NCBI GenBank assembly: GCA_927407015.1
Contig: CAKMJT010000016.1
Location: 62,001 to 126,000 of the forward strand
Source: an uncultured Proteiniphilum sp.
Lineage (GTDB): Bacteria; Bacteroidota; Bacteroidia; Bacteroidales; Dysgonomonadaceae
Length of the DNA stretch: 64,000 nt
Direction of reading: 5' to 3'
In this document: piece after piece, positions 17,213 to 27,300 of the stretch
Numbering within the stretch: position 1 is the stretch's first letter
How the letters are laid out: the number at the start of each line of letters is the position of its first letter
Notes under the pieces: model-generated
Databases searched by the model: none
The model's input: the letters and a program-made list of their open reading frames with translations, nothing else
Told to the model about the DNA's origin: nothing
Translations under genes and position numbers: made by a program

Positions 17213-18967
17213 CTATTGTACAACAGGACGAATATTGTATTTCTCCCTGAATGCAGGTCCGTTATCTTCATTCTTGTTTGCCGAGTTCCCTTCAAGGTGG
17301 GGGTTGGCGTTCAGCGTTGACTGAAAGATGGGAAAATATTCATGTCCCTTGTAGTAATAATTGAATGATGAGTCGTCAGCGGTTTCGGCTGTGAGCTCTT
17401 CGGTTGATGCTGTACCGTCACGCTTGTAATAACCGTGTTCAATGAGCTGATTCAGACGACCCTGGTCGTAGAAAAATCCCCAGCGGAGCAGGTCAATGCC
17501 GCGTCCGTTTTCACAACCGAACTCCTTGGGTCGTTCCACGTTTGCGATCTGTTCGAAAAGAGCATCAGCAGAGGGGAAGTCAGCCAGTTTAAGGTCCGGC
17601 AGTGCCACGCGATGGCGTACCTGGTTGATGTAATCAATTGCCGTTTGGGTAGGGCCATTGATTTCATTCTCGCACTCGGCAGCACGCAGCAACACATCGC
17701 TGTAACGCATCATGCGAAGGTTGACACCACAATGCAATCCGTTGGTAATGGAGCTGTAGATGTTGTTTCTGGCATTGGTGAACTTTGCGATGGAGATACC
17801 TCCCTGGGCATTGTTCGACAGCGGTGTCCTGGTTATCTCATTCTTATAGACCACATTGCTGCGGGGATCGCCATTCGGATAGGCTGCTGTTTTCTGGTTG
17901 GTATAGGTGCTATACTCATCTTCGTAGGTGACCAGTGTCCAGTACAAACGGGGATCAAGACGGCCGTCGGTGGAACTCTCCTTTATAAACAGGTTGTACA
18001 ACCAGGGTGAGCCGGCCAGGTCACCCCAGCTACCCAACTCCTGAGAAGCATAGTTGCTCTCAACAGCGTGACCCTGAGTGGCCTCCGAACTAATGTTTAC
18101 CGGTGTCCACTCTTCGTCGGTACCCCCTGTTCCATAATCCAGAAATTGCACCTCGAAGAGGCTCTCTACATTGTTCTCGTAGGGTGAACCTTCCCGGAAG
18201 TTATCGCCATAGTCGGCAGTGAGAGCATAATGTCCGTACTTGCCTCCAATGATATCTTTCAGGATGGCGTATGCCTCAGAAAATTTATGACGGAACATCA
18301 ATACACGAGCCATGTAACCGGCAGCAGCACCGCTTGTGGCACGTCCCTGTGCCCATTCACCCCCCTTATCGCGTGAGGGAAGCATCTCCATCGCTAAGGC
18401 CAGGTCAATCTCAATCTGGTCGAACACCTCGTCCTGGGTATTGTTGGGAGCATACATGGTGTTGATATCGGAATAGGAGGCGTAGTCGGTAATCAATGGC
18501 ACCGTCTGATAATAGGTAGAAAGGTGATAGTATGCCAGGGATCTCAGGAAGAGTGCCTGTCCGGCAATCTCATTGTATGACTCCTGTGACATCTCAACGG
18601 CATCCACTTTCGACAATACAAAATTTGTGCGGTTAACCACATGATACCAGTCGCGCCAGATCCATTGGTCACCAATATCAATTGTGCCGGGAGAGTTGAG
18701 ATTGTCATACGCCAGGTACCACTGTTGCGATGAATTCCAGACTTCGTCGCCACGCACGGCATCCATGGTATAGCCCACACGGGCAAAAGAACCTTCGAGA
18801 CGGATACGGTTGTAACAGGCGATGACAGCCTCCTGCAGTTCTGACTCCGATTCGCCGAAATCGTAGGTGGTCTGATTGTTGGGGTTCACCACATTGAGCT
18901 GGTCATTGCAGGCTGTCAAGCCTCCAATAAGCGCCAACATCATCAAGAATCTATTTAAATTTTTCAT
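17213..18967 (-). CDS. SusD-like glycan-binding outer-membrane lipoprotein (arabinan locus)
   Basis: A 584-residue SusD/RagB-family lipoprotein with signal and lipobox ending at Cys20 (Leu-Thr-Ala-Cys). The N-terminal region has the usual helical TPR pattern (Ala-Leu-Phe-Leu-Arg-Ser-Leu-Ala-Tyr-Tyr-His-Leu), and the C-terminus has Asn-Gln-Val-Arg-His-Arg-Val-Ala and Glu-Phe-Gly-Cys-Glu-Asn-Gly-Arg-Gly-Ile-Asp-Leu-Leu-Arg-Trp-Gly, the family end signature. SusD proteins form the lid of the SusC channel and bind oligosaccharide for import. It is 26 bp downstream of its susC partner. The substrate, arabinan, is inferred from the surrounding enzymes. Confidence 0.95.
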   Translation of the reverse strand: MKNLNRFLMMLALIGGLTACNDQLNVVNPNNQTTYDFGESESELQEAVIACYNRIRLEGSFARVGYTMDAVRGDEVWNSSQQWYLAYDNLNSPGTIDIGDQWIWRDWYHVVNRTNFVLSKVDAVEMSQESYNEIAGQALFLRSLAYYHLSTYYQTVPLITDYASYSDINTMYAPNNTQDEVFDQIEIDLALAMEMLPSRDKGGEWAQGRATSGAAAGYMARVLMFRHKFSEAYAILKDIIGGKYGHYALTADYGDNFREGSPYENNVESLFEVQFLDYGTGGTDEEWTPVNISSEATQGHAVESNYASQELGSWGDLAGSPWLYNLFIKESSTDGRLDPRLYWTLVTYEDEYSTYTNQKTAAYPNGDPRSNVVYKNEITRTPLSNNAQGGISIAKFTNARNNIYSSITNGLHCGVNLRMMRYSDVLLRAAECENEINGPTQTAIDYINQVRHRVALPDLKLADFPSADALFEQIANVERPKEFGCENGRGIDLLRWGFFYDQGRLNQLIEHGYYKRDGTASTEELTAETADDSSFNYYYKGHEYFPIFQSTLNANPHLEGNSANKNEDNGPAFREKYNIRPVVQ

Positions 18968-18993
18968 ATCAATGTCTTATTTTAATTTCAGTA

Positions 18994-21900
18994 TTAGAAT
19001 GAAAAGTTCACACCAAACATAATGGAGCATGGGGTTGGGTAGGATGAATAGTTGTAACCGGGTGTAAATGTGCCTCCGGCGAAATCCACGTTGTAACCCC
19101 TGTATTTGCTCAATGTAGCCAGATTCTGTGCTGTTGCATATATACGCACATTGTTCAGATAACTGCCAAACCATTTGTCCGGGAAATTATAACCGAGCGT
19201 GATATTGGCAATCTTCAGATAGGTTGCATCCTGAAGGAAGCGTTCGCTGAACATGTCGTTGGTGATTGATCCGGTCGATTTGTAGGCAACGCGCGGCACA
19301 TCGGTGTTCATGTTGTCCGGTGTCCATGCATTCAACATGTCAACGCTCTTGTTGAGTGTGCCGTATGAGCTGCGCAATGTCACATCCACAAAATCGACCA
19401 CCTTGAATCCTGCGGCGCCATATGTCGACAAGCTGAGGTCAAAACCTTTCCATTCAAGACGAGCATTCAGTCCAAAATGTACTTTTGGTAAACCACTACC
19501 CAGGAATGTCTGGTCTTCGTTGGTGATTTCACCGTCGTTGTTAAGGTCGGCGTATGCCACATCACCCGGTTGTGCCCCGGGCTGATTGATGTACATTCCT
19601 TCGTCGTTAACACGGTTATCAATCTCCTCCTGCGACTGGAAGATTCCCTCGTAGACGTATCCGTAGAATGAACCCACTTCACGACCTATCTCTGTGCGGC
19701 TGTAACTATCGTTACGCGGTTCTCCTGAAACACCCAGCTTTGTCACCTTGTTGCTGAGAGTAGAGAAGTTGGCAGTAATATCATACCTGAAATCATTGTG
19801 ACGATTTCGGTATGTTACCAGAAACTCGAGACCTGAGTTTTCCATTGTTGCAGCGTTCATTGTTACGGTTTCATTGGTAGCACCCGCATTTGCCGGTACC
19901 GCAACGCTATAGAGCAGATCTTCAGAGATTGCCTTGTACCAGTCGATGTTGAACTCCAGCTTATTGTTGAACATGCCAAGGTCGAGGCCAATGTCAAGCA
20001 TTTTCTTTTTCTCCCACCGGATGGCCGTGTTTACGTAGTCTGATATGGATGAGCCGGTAACCTTGTTGTTTCCAAAGCTATAGGTGTAGTTTCCTCTCGC
20101 CATCACAGCCATGTACTGGTATTCACCAATGTTCTCATTTCCCAGTTCACCATAGCTTCCGCGAAGCTTCAGCAGGTTGATGATAGAGGGATCTACAGGA
20201 AAGAAGTTTTCACGTTCGATGCGCCAGCCTGCCGATACCGATGGGAACCAACCCCAGCGATCCTCAGAAGAGAGACGACTGGAACCATCGCGACGCACTG
20301 TTGCAGAAAGAAGATACTTTTGATCGAAATTGTAGTTGAGACGACCAATATAGGATGCCAGCACGTGCTCGCTCTCGAAGCTTGTTGCTGATGTTTCCTC
20401 AGCATTGTTTACCTGCAGGTAGTAGGGTTCAGGCAAGTTTACCCCTTTGCCTGTTAGCGTGTGATAGAGCTCGCGTTGGAAGGTTTGACCAAGCACCACG
20501 TTGAGGTGATTGCGTCCGAATTTTCCATCATAGGTCAACAGGTTCTCCATCAGTGCATCACTGTAGTTGCGATATCCCTGCGACAGGTTCTCATTGCTCT
20601 TTGAGAGGTAATTGGTTGTACTCTGGATAAACGCAGGAACAAAGGTGAAGTCCTTTGCAAATGTCTTGCTGTAGGAGAGGTTCAGTTTGTAATCAAAGGT
20701 GTGATTCTCATTTTTCCTGCCAACCATGTCAAAAAGGTCGACCGTTGCCGAACCTGATGCAACAATGCGGTCGACAACTGCATTTCTTTCCAGCAGACTG
20801 TTGGTGAGCAGCACATTGGTGACACGCAGGTCGCCATGTACATCGTCGTAGTAGGTGCCATATCCGTAAGAATCATAGCTGTATTGTGATGCAGCCGAGA
20901 TTTTGTCGTCGAGCACCCAGGTTGATTCATCATAAGCTTTGATGGTTGGGGGTAGAATCAGGGCCGAAGCCATTACAGGGTATTGCGCACCATAGAGGCC
21001 CTGTACGTACTCATTGGCGTTGCTGAGCGCCATGTTGTCTTGATCACTATGGCTATACACAATGCTCGTCTGAAGTTTAACGAACTTGGCATCCATGGAG
21101 TTGTTCAAACGGGCTGTATAACGCTCGAAGTTGGGGCCGGCACCCACCATGGTTCCCTCCTGTTGATAGTAGTCGAGGCCAATGTTGTAGGTGTTGTTGG
21201 TTCCACCTCCTGAGATGTTAATGTTGTGATTCTGACGGATTCCTGTTTTGAACGCTTCGTTGAACCAGTTTGTGTTCACCACATTGGGATCGATGTATTT
21301 TTCACTTGCAGGATTGTAGCCGGCAGGGACATCCATATTGCTGTTCTGGAATGCCATGTTGATGTATTGACCATATTGTTTGGAGTCCATCACATCATAC
21401 ACACCACTTCGCACCTTGTCAACACCCATGTAACCGCTGTAATCGATCTTCATAGGTTTGTTCCTGGCACCCTGCTTGGTGGTGATGATTACTACGCCGT
21501 TTGCCGCGCGTGAACCATAGATGGCAGCGGCAGAAGCATCTTTAAGTACCTGCAGCGTCTCAATATCATTTGGTGAGAAGTCGCGGATGGTTGTTCCCAT
21601 GGGTACACCATCCACAACATAAAGCGGAGCGGTGCTGCCAAACGAGCCGATACCACGAATACGCACCGTGGGGTCGGCACCCGGTTGTCCGTCAGTTGTA
21701 ATTTGAACACCTGCAACTTTACCCTCCAGCATGGTCGATATGTTGGAATGGGAAACCTTCTTCATCTCATCGGTGTTGACCACGGCCACTGAACCGGTAA
21801 GGTCCACCTTGCGTTGAGTACCATAACCCACCACAACCACCTGGTCGAGAACCTGCAAATCAGAGACCATGGTGATGATTCCCAGCTCGTTTCTTCCGGC

Positions 21901-22191
21901 CACGTTTATTTCAACACTTTTGGATCCCACGAATGAGATGACCAGCGTAGCATCTGCGGGAACAGATAGCGTGAAGCTGCCATCGGCGCCGGTCACGGTA
22001 CCAACGGTTGTACCGGGTTGTCGTATGGTAGCGCCCGGAAGCGGGTCTCCATACTCATCGATAACGATACCTTTTACAGTGATCCTGTCTGCTTGTGTTA
22101 TCAGTGCCTGTCCGGCATTGGCGTTACCTTCTGCGTAAGCTTCCGGTGCAAGGGCCAGGATTCCCAACAAGATTATAAATTTGTATTTCAT
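18994..22191 (-). CDS. SusC-like TonB-dependent outer-membrane transporter (arabinan locus)
   Basis: A 1065-residue SusC/RagA-family protein. It starts with a signal peptide (about 1-20), then a carboxypeptidase-regulatory-like domain (about 38-115), a TonB-box region Asp-Gln-Val-Val-Val-Val-Gly-Tyr-Gly, a plug domain with Leu-Tyr-Val-Val-Asp-Gly-Val-Pro, Leu-Lys-Asp-Ala-Ser-Ala-Ala-Ala-Ile-Tyr-Gly-Ser-Arg-Ala and Gly-Val-Val-Ile-Ile-Thr-Thr-Lys, and the beta-barrel ending in aromatic Phe-Ser-Phe. It imports oligosaccharides across the outer membrane using TonB-ExbBD energy, with the SusD downstream as lid. It follows the glycan-binding lipoprotein gene by 111 bp, a gap almost filled by a repeated leader element. 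Confidence 0.96.
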   Translation of the reverse strand: MKYKFIILLGILALAPEAYAEGNANAGQALITQADRITVKGIVIDEYGDPLPGATIRQPGTTVGTVTGADGSFTLSVPADATLVISFVGSKSVEINVAGRNELGIITMVSDLQVLDQVVVVGYGTQRKVDLTGSVAVVNTDEMKKVSHSNISTMLEGKVAGVQITTDGQPGADPTVRIRGIGSFGSTAPLYVVDGVPMGTTIRDFSPNDIETLQVLKDASAAAIYGSRAANGVVIITTKQGARNKPMKIDYSGYMGVDKVRSGVYDVMDSKQYGQYINMAFQNSNMDVPAGYNPASEKYIDPNVVNTNWFNEAFKTGIRQNHNINISGGGTNNTYNIGLDYYQQEGTMVGAGPNFERYTARLNNSMDAKFVKLQTSIVYSHSDQDNMALSNANEYVQGLYGAQYPVMASALILPPTIKAYDESTWVLDDKISAASQYSYDSYGYGTYYDDVHGDLRVTNVLLTNSLLERNAVVDRIVASGSATVDLFDMVGRKNENHTFDYKLNLSYSKTFAKDFTFVPAFIQSTTNYLSKSNENLSQGYRNYSDALMENLLTYDGKFGRNHLNVVLGQTFQRELYHTLTGKGVNLPEPYYLQVNNAEETSATSFESEHVLASYIGRLNYNFDQKYLLSATVRRDGSSRLSSEDRWGWFPSVSAGWRIERENFFPVDPSIINLLKLRGSYGELGNENIGEYQYMAVMARGNYTYSFGNNKVTGSSISDYVNTAIRWEKKKMLDIGLDLGMFNNKLEFNIDWYKAISEDLLYSVAVPANAGATNETVTMNAATMENSGLEFLVTYRNRHNDFRYDITANFSTLSNKVTKLGVSGEPRNDSYSRTEIGREVGSFYGYVYEGIFQSQEEIDNRVNDEGMYINQPGAQPGDVAYADLNNDGEITNEDQTFLGSGLPKVHFGLNARLEWKGFDLSLSTYGAAGFKVVDFVDVTLRSSYGTLNKSVDMLNAWTPDNMNTDVPRVAYKSTGSITNDMFSERFLQDATYLKIANITLGYNFPDKWFGSYLNNVRIYATAQNLATLSKYRGYNVDFAGGTFTPGYNYSSYPTPCSIMFGVNFSF

Positions 22192-22208
22192 ACGATTATT
22201 TTATTTGT

Positions 22209-22285
22209 TTACGCTATGGTGTATGGAACTCGCGATAATCATGTTCTGGTGTGAAAATCATGTTCATGCTCGTTTCATATGATTA
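22209..22285 (-). repeat. Leader element, copy 1, upstream of susC
   Basis: This stretch matches 24040-24112 with conserved blocks in the same order and at the same distance from the following start codon (about 20 nt). In the transcript direction the blocks read ATGAAACGAGCATGA, TCACAC, CATGA, GCGAGTTCCATA and CACCAT. It is non-coding and placed directly 5' of susC. It may be a duplicated 5' untranslated control element, either an RNA structure or a protein-binding site, or a leftover of a gene-duplication boundary. Confidence 0.7.
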
Positions 22286-22302
22286 TAATTATTTCTTCAT
22301 GA

Positions 22303-24018
22303 TTAGTCAACAAATACAACGTAAGCCCCTTCAATTACCAGTGCACAATTCAGATCGGAGCTGTCCACTGTGAAGCCCTCATACTTCTGGAAGTGGGTCT
22401 CACCATTCACGTAAGTAACATTGTACAGCACATCAGCCGTATTGTCACCGTTGTTTGTAACGGTGATAACCACCCTTGAGCCATTGATGCTTGATGCAAA
22501 TGTATCCCAGTTCCAGTCGGACGTAGCGGTGGCAGTGGCAAAGCCGCTACCCCAACCGAAGTTGTCCATGCGAACCACCGCATATTCAGTCAGATCGGCT
22601 TTGTGCAGAATTGTGCTTGGGCTGTGATAGGGTTGCAGATTATTGGAATAGCAATACATGGTCAGCGTCTTGCTCTCACCCGCAGCAACGGGGAAGTCAT
22701 CTGAGAATTCACTCCACCAGGGTGTGGAAAAGTCGGTAAAGCCTACCTGTCCTATTCCCTTTATAAGAGTTAACGGACAATTGACAGTAACAGTACTTGT
22801 GGCACCCTTATAGGTGATTATCGCATTTTGCGATCCTTCGACAGCAGGAATCTTGCTGAATTGGAGACCGGAGTTGGGCAGTACCCCTGTTGTGCCGTCG
22901 GAATAGGTAGCGTTCACTAACAATCCTTTCGGATTGAACAGGACTGAGTCGGGACTAAAGAAATAATACTCGGTTATGTCTGGCATGGCAGTGATCTCCA
23001 TACTGGCAACAGGATTCGTAACCTCCAGTTTATAGAGAGTTGATACGGCCGGGCCGTATGCCCCTTGTTTTGTTTTGCTGTATACTACGATCACTGTCTT
23101 CTCTCCGAGAGTAGTCATGTCAGGAATAACCGAGAATGTGATATCCTCAGGATCTACCTGCTCTGATGATCCATCGGCATAGGTAACAATAGCGACAGCA
23201 TCACCCCAGAAGTCCTCGTTGCCAAACTCCACAAACTCGGGAGCACCCTGCACTTCAATTGAAACCGGATTCACATCCTCCACAACAGTGACCTTTGAGG
23301 GGATGAGGTAGGCTTCCTTCATCTGAAAATGGCTGCCGTCGCAAACCAGGAAAGCGACGATATTTTTAGCGGCAGAAACCGGTTGCTGGTAAGTCATCAC
23401 CAGCTCAACCCCGTTTGTGCCGACCGCAGTGGCTGTCACAAACACATTGCCGGTAGCTGAGTGATCCACTTCCAGTGTAACAGTGGCACCCTGCATAGTG
23501 GTACGGAAGTCGTTCCAGATATCACCATCACCGTCGACGTCGGGATAGTCGAATGAGATCATGCCGGCATCATAGGCATAGCCCTCATCCGCCATGGTGC
23601 CTCCCCAACCATACGCATCGGAACGGAGTACAAAGTACTCTTTGTATCCGTCGGCATCACGATCACCCACTTCGTTTACAACGGCAAGGTTCCAGTTGTT
23701 CCAGTTGTTGACCCCGCTGCTGTGGTTCACAAACTCCAGATGCAACAGTTTGTTTACCGGAATAGTGAAATAATCAGAGAACGCCGTCCACCAGGCTGCA
23801 CTATTGTCTTCAGCCCCCACGATTGTGGTGGCGATGTCGATGAAGGTAGTGTCACCTGTTGATTGTTTGGCCTTTTCGGCAGCAATGGAATCGATTCTGC
23901 TCTGCAGGTCGGATGGAGCATCGATTGAATAAATCTCCAACTTCTCGCATCCAACCAGGGCTATTAGTGCCAGAAGTGATGCGAAAAAAGTGCCTTGAAT
24001 CAGTTTTGATGTTTTCAT
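22303..24018 (-). CDS. Putative surface glycan-binding lipoprotein with duplicated outer modules and Ig-like centre
   Basis: A 571-residue lipoprotein with lipobox Ala-Leu-Val-Gly-Cys24. No enzyme signature is present. Two similar modules flank the protein: residues about 70-250 and about 425-571 share a Trp-Trp-x-x-Phe-Ser-Asp-x-Phe start, a Val-x-Arg-x-Asp-x-(Tyr/Phe)-Gly-Trp-Gly motif, a Trp-Asn-(Asp/x)-Phe segment and a His-Phe-Gln-(Met/Lys)-(Lys/Tyr)-Glu end. Between them lie two Ig-like beta-sandwiches (about 255-340 and 341-422) with bacterial Ig-like Ala-Thr-Tyr-(Ala/Ser)-Asp-Gly motifs. By position beside susCD it is probably the SusE/F-type surface glycan-binding protein of the arabinan system; the conserved paired aromatics could be the sugar platforms. 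Unusually, it lies before susC rather than after susD. Function is inferred from position and architecture only. Confidence 0.75.
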   Translation of the reverse strand: MKTSKLIQGTFFASLLALIALVGCEKLEIYSIDAPSDLQSRIDSIAAEKAKQSTGDTTFIDIATTIVGAEDNSAAWWTAFSDYFTIPVNKLLHLEFVNHSSGVNNWNNWNLAVVNEVGDRDADGYKEYFVLRSDAYGWGGTMADEGYAYDAGMISFDYPDVDGDGDIWNDFRTTMQGATVTLEVDHSATGNVFVTATAVGTNGVELVMTYQQPVSAAKNIVAFLVCDGSHFQMKEAYLIPSKVTVVEDVNPVSIEVQGAPEFVEFGNEDFWGDAVAIVTYADGSSEQVDPEDITFSVIPDMTTLGEKTVIVVYSKTKQGAYGPAVSTLYKLEVTNPVASMEITAMPDITEYYFFSPDSVLFNPKGLLVNATYSDGTTGVLPNSGLQFSKIPAVEGSQNAIITYKGATSTVTVNCPLTLIKGIGQVGFTDFSTPWWSEFSDDFPVAAGESKTLTMYCYSNNLQPYHSPSTILHKADLTEYAVVRMDNFGWGSGFATATATSDWNWDTFASSINGSRVVITVTNNGDNTADVLYNVTYVNGETHFQKYEGFTVDSSDLNCALVIEGAYVVFVD

Positions 24019-24039
24019 AAGACTAAAATATTTATTTTC

Positions 24040-24112
24040 AATGGTGTCATATGGAACTCGCTTTAGTCATGATCTTGTGTGATAATGATTATCATGCTCG
24101 TTTCATACGATT
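24040..24112 (-). repeat. Leader element, copy 2, upstream of the glycan-binding lipoprotein gene
   Basis: This is the second copy of the element seen at 22209-22285, again ending about 20 nt before a start codon. In the transcript it contains a short perfect hairpin (TGATAA and TTATCA arms around TCA), which copy 1 retains only in part. The conserved blocks include ATGAAACGAGCATGA and GCGAGTTCCATA. Confidence 0.7.
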
Positions 24113-24316
24113 GATTTACTTTTTACTAAGGTGTATTTCATTAATGATTTTGATTTTTTTACTTTGGATGACAATTTTCATAAGATGTAAAAATTAAACA
24201 ACTTTTTACTTAAGATACATAATTTAGTAAGTGCAAAGGTTTGCATTGTTGGGTTAGCAATGGTGGACAAACGATTAAATATGGTGGAGAAATGAGCAGC
24301 CCACTACTTTTAACAA
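24113..24316 (-). promoter_or_regulatory. Probable promoter/leader region of the arabinan operon
   Basis: AT-rich non-coding stretch between HTCS1 and the first structural gene of the locus. The best minus-strand candidate for a Bacteroidota -7 box is AACCTTTG at 24241-24234, one mismatch from TAnnTTTG. A TTTG at 24271-24268 lies upstream but with a 26-base gap, longer than the usual 19-21. If used, the leader to the lipoprotein start would be about 210 nt. This is a weak call; activator (HTCS) dependence could explain the poor match. Confidence 0.3.
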
Positions 24317-24350
24317 ATATCTCCTTATTGAGGGCTCATGGAGGAGATAT
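24317..24350 (-). terminator. Hairpin just after the HTCS1 stop codon
   Basis: Inverted repeat arms 24317-24324 and 24343-24350 (8 bp) enclose an inner 4 bp pairing (TGAG with CTCA in the transcript), located 16-50 nt after the HTCS1 stop. The following transcript is only moderately U-rich, so it may be a weak terminator or an mRNA 3' stabiliser that separates the regulator from the operon it controls. Confidence 0.4.
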
Positions 24351-24366
24351 CTTTACACCTTAATTT

Positions 24367-27300
24367 TTATTCAAGCAGTTTGCTCGGAGTGACATTGAAT
24401 TGTCTTGTAAAACAACGGGTGAAATATTTTGGATCGTTGAATCCCACATCATAAGCGATGTCTGAGATATTTTTGTTCCGTGTGGTTTTATTTTGAATGA
24501 TTTCGTTGTAGGCAATTTTCAATCTGTAATCACGGATGAACTGTCCGGTTGACTTGCCACTGAGGGCGTTCAGCTTGTTGTTGAGTGTCGATTTGCTTAC
24601 CCCGGCAGCCGCAGCAAATTCTTCCACTGAGAAATCGGGGTTCCGGTAATTTTCTTTCAGAATCCTGAGCAGCTGATCCATAAATTTTTTGTCGAACGAC
24701 TCTTCATTCATCTCGAAGACATTCGTGTTCATTTTCTCAGAGAAGAGCTGCTGGGATCTCTGACGTGCTTTCAGGATATTGTTGATGCGGGTGGTCAGCA
24801 TCTCTTCATCGAACGGCTTTATCAGGTAGGAGTCCACGCCTACGCGATAACTGTCGAGTCTTGCTGATTCGGATGTTTTAGCGGTTAACATCAGGAAAGG
24901 GATATGGGAAGTGGCGATCTTGCTTTTCACCCTTTTCGATAGTTCAATGCCATCCATTTCGGGCATCATCAGGTCGCTGATGATGAAATCCACATGATGC
25001 TTGTCAAGAATCAGCAACGCTTCTGCTCCGTTGTTTGCTTTCAGGGTATTGTAGGTTGATGAGAGGATGGAGCAGATGTAGTTTTTCATATCGGGATTAT
25101 CTTCAACCACCAGGAAAGTCATTCTGTTTTTTTGCCATTGTTCTTGGTTTGAATCCAGCAAAATGGGTGTTCCCTTTACTGTTTTTTGGGCATCGTTTTC
25201 CACCTCAATCTGCGGCTGGGGGTTGTTTCTGTGTAAGGGTAGCAGCATTCTGAAAGTACAACCCTCTTTTCTGTTGTTCTTGGCCCATATTTCTCCCCCG
25301 AGCATTTGTGTGAGCTGCTTACAGAGATAGAGACCGATTCCGGTACCGCTTTGGCCGTAAACGGGGAATCGTATATGAGACCGTGATTGGTAATAACGGC
25401 GGAAGATATTGGTCAGGTCTTCTTCCGGGATACCTGTGCCGGAATCTCTTACCGAGATATAGAGTTTCTCTTGCTGATCCTCCCTGGCAGTGATTGATTT
25501 GACGAAGAGAGTTATCTCTCCGCCGTTTGGGGTGAATTTGACAGCATTGGCCAGAAGGTTGATGATGATTTTCCGGAGTGATTCATCGTCATAGAAGAAT
25601 TGAGCGTTTTTCAATGAGATCAATCGCCTCAGTCTGATTTCACGTTCATTGATCTGCTGTTCAAATGAGTTGATAACCGAGTCGATAAATGCTGTGAAAT
25701 CACCCATTGTGTAGTTGATCTCCGTTTTACCCGATTCAATTTTCTGAAAATCCATCAACTGATTCACCAGGGAGAGCAGGTATTTTGAGTTTCGCTCCGC
25801 ATAATGTAACTGTTCAATCACATAGGGGTCATTGCTCAGTTTCAATGCGCGCTGTACAGGTCCCATGATCAGGGTTACCGGCGTGCGAAATTCGTGAGAG
25901 ATATTGGTAAAGAACTCCAGTTTATCCCTGTTCATTCTCTCCACCTCTTCGGTCATGGAGATCAGCTGATTCTTCTGCCATGTAATCTGTTCGTTTTGAT
26001 TGCTCAGAACCAAATTTTGGTCGGAAAGTTCTTTTTTCTGCAACATGAGCGTTTCTTTCTGCTTTTCCAGCTCTTTGGTGCGTTCATCCACAATCTGGCT
26101 GAGTTGTTTTTGTTTCTCTTCATAGGAACGGATGTGCCAGAAATACCAGAGCAAAAAGATTGAGATGGCCACGATCAGGCAGAGGAACGCGAACCAAGTG
26201 GTCTTATAGAAGTAGGGTCTGATAATGATTTCCAATTCAGTGATCTCTCCAAACTCTTTTTGGTTTTTAGGGTGATAGGTGACCTGAAAGGTGTATTTAC
26301 CTGCAGGTAGATTCATGAAGCTTGCTGAGTGTATATGTGGCGGCAGTTCAATCCATTTCTCATCATAACCGACAAGTCGGTAAGAGTAGGTGTAGTTACC
26401 GGAATGGATATAATTAAGTGCGGAAAATTCAATGGTAAATGATTTATGTTTTTCATGCAGTGAAATTTTGTTGGAAAGGGTGATATCTTTTTCAATGAGT
26501 TCACCCGGGAAAACCTTCTCATTTTCCAGGAAGAAGTTGGTAAGGGATACCCGATAATTGGGCAACGGCATGTTAATCTGGGAAGGATTGATAGCAATGA
26601 GTCCATTCAGTGTACCGAAATAGAGGGTCCCCCTTTTCGATTTGTGATAGGCGTTCCAGTAGAACTGATCACTCTCAAATCCCTCACTTTTGAAAAAATT
26701 AACAAAACTCTCTTCCTGCTTATCGAAGCGAGAGAGACCGTGGCTGGTGCTGATCCAGAGGTAGCCCATATCATCTTCAAGGATACCTCTCACACTGTTG
26801 TTGGCCAGCCCGTCGGAATTCTTATAGGCTTTGAATGAACAGGTTCCATCTTCATTTACCAATCGCTTGTAAATGCCGTATCCATCGCTGCCCAGCCATA
26901 GTACATTGTCGGAATCGAGGCAGAGGGAGGTGATTTTCTCTACCAGAGACGAGCCGGGGGCATCCAGCTTGTTCCTGTAGTGATGGATGTCAAAACTAGT
27001 ATTCTGCTTACTTTCCAGATCAATGGAGTAGACCCCTTCCTGGCTGCCCGCCCACAGAACACCTTTTTCATCGATGGTCATGCCGATGATTCCCTGTATG
27101 TTTGCAAAGATATTTTCAGGCGAGGGGATGAACAATGAATCATTCATCAGCTCGTAACAGTAGAGACCTTGGTTAGATCCAATCCACATACAGTTGTTGA
27201 TGGTATCGTGCAGCAGCCCCCCTATCAGATCAATCAAGAGTCCGGGGTAGTTACCTGAATTGATCTTGATGGATGTTTTTTGAGCCGGTTTTTTTCTGTT

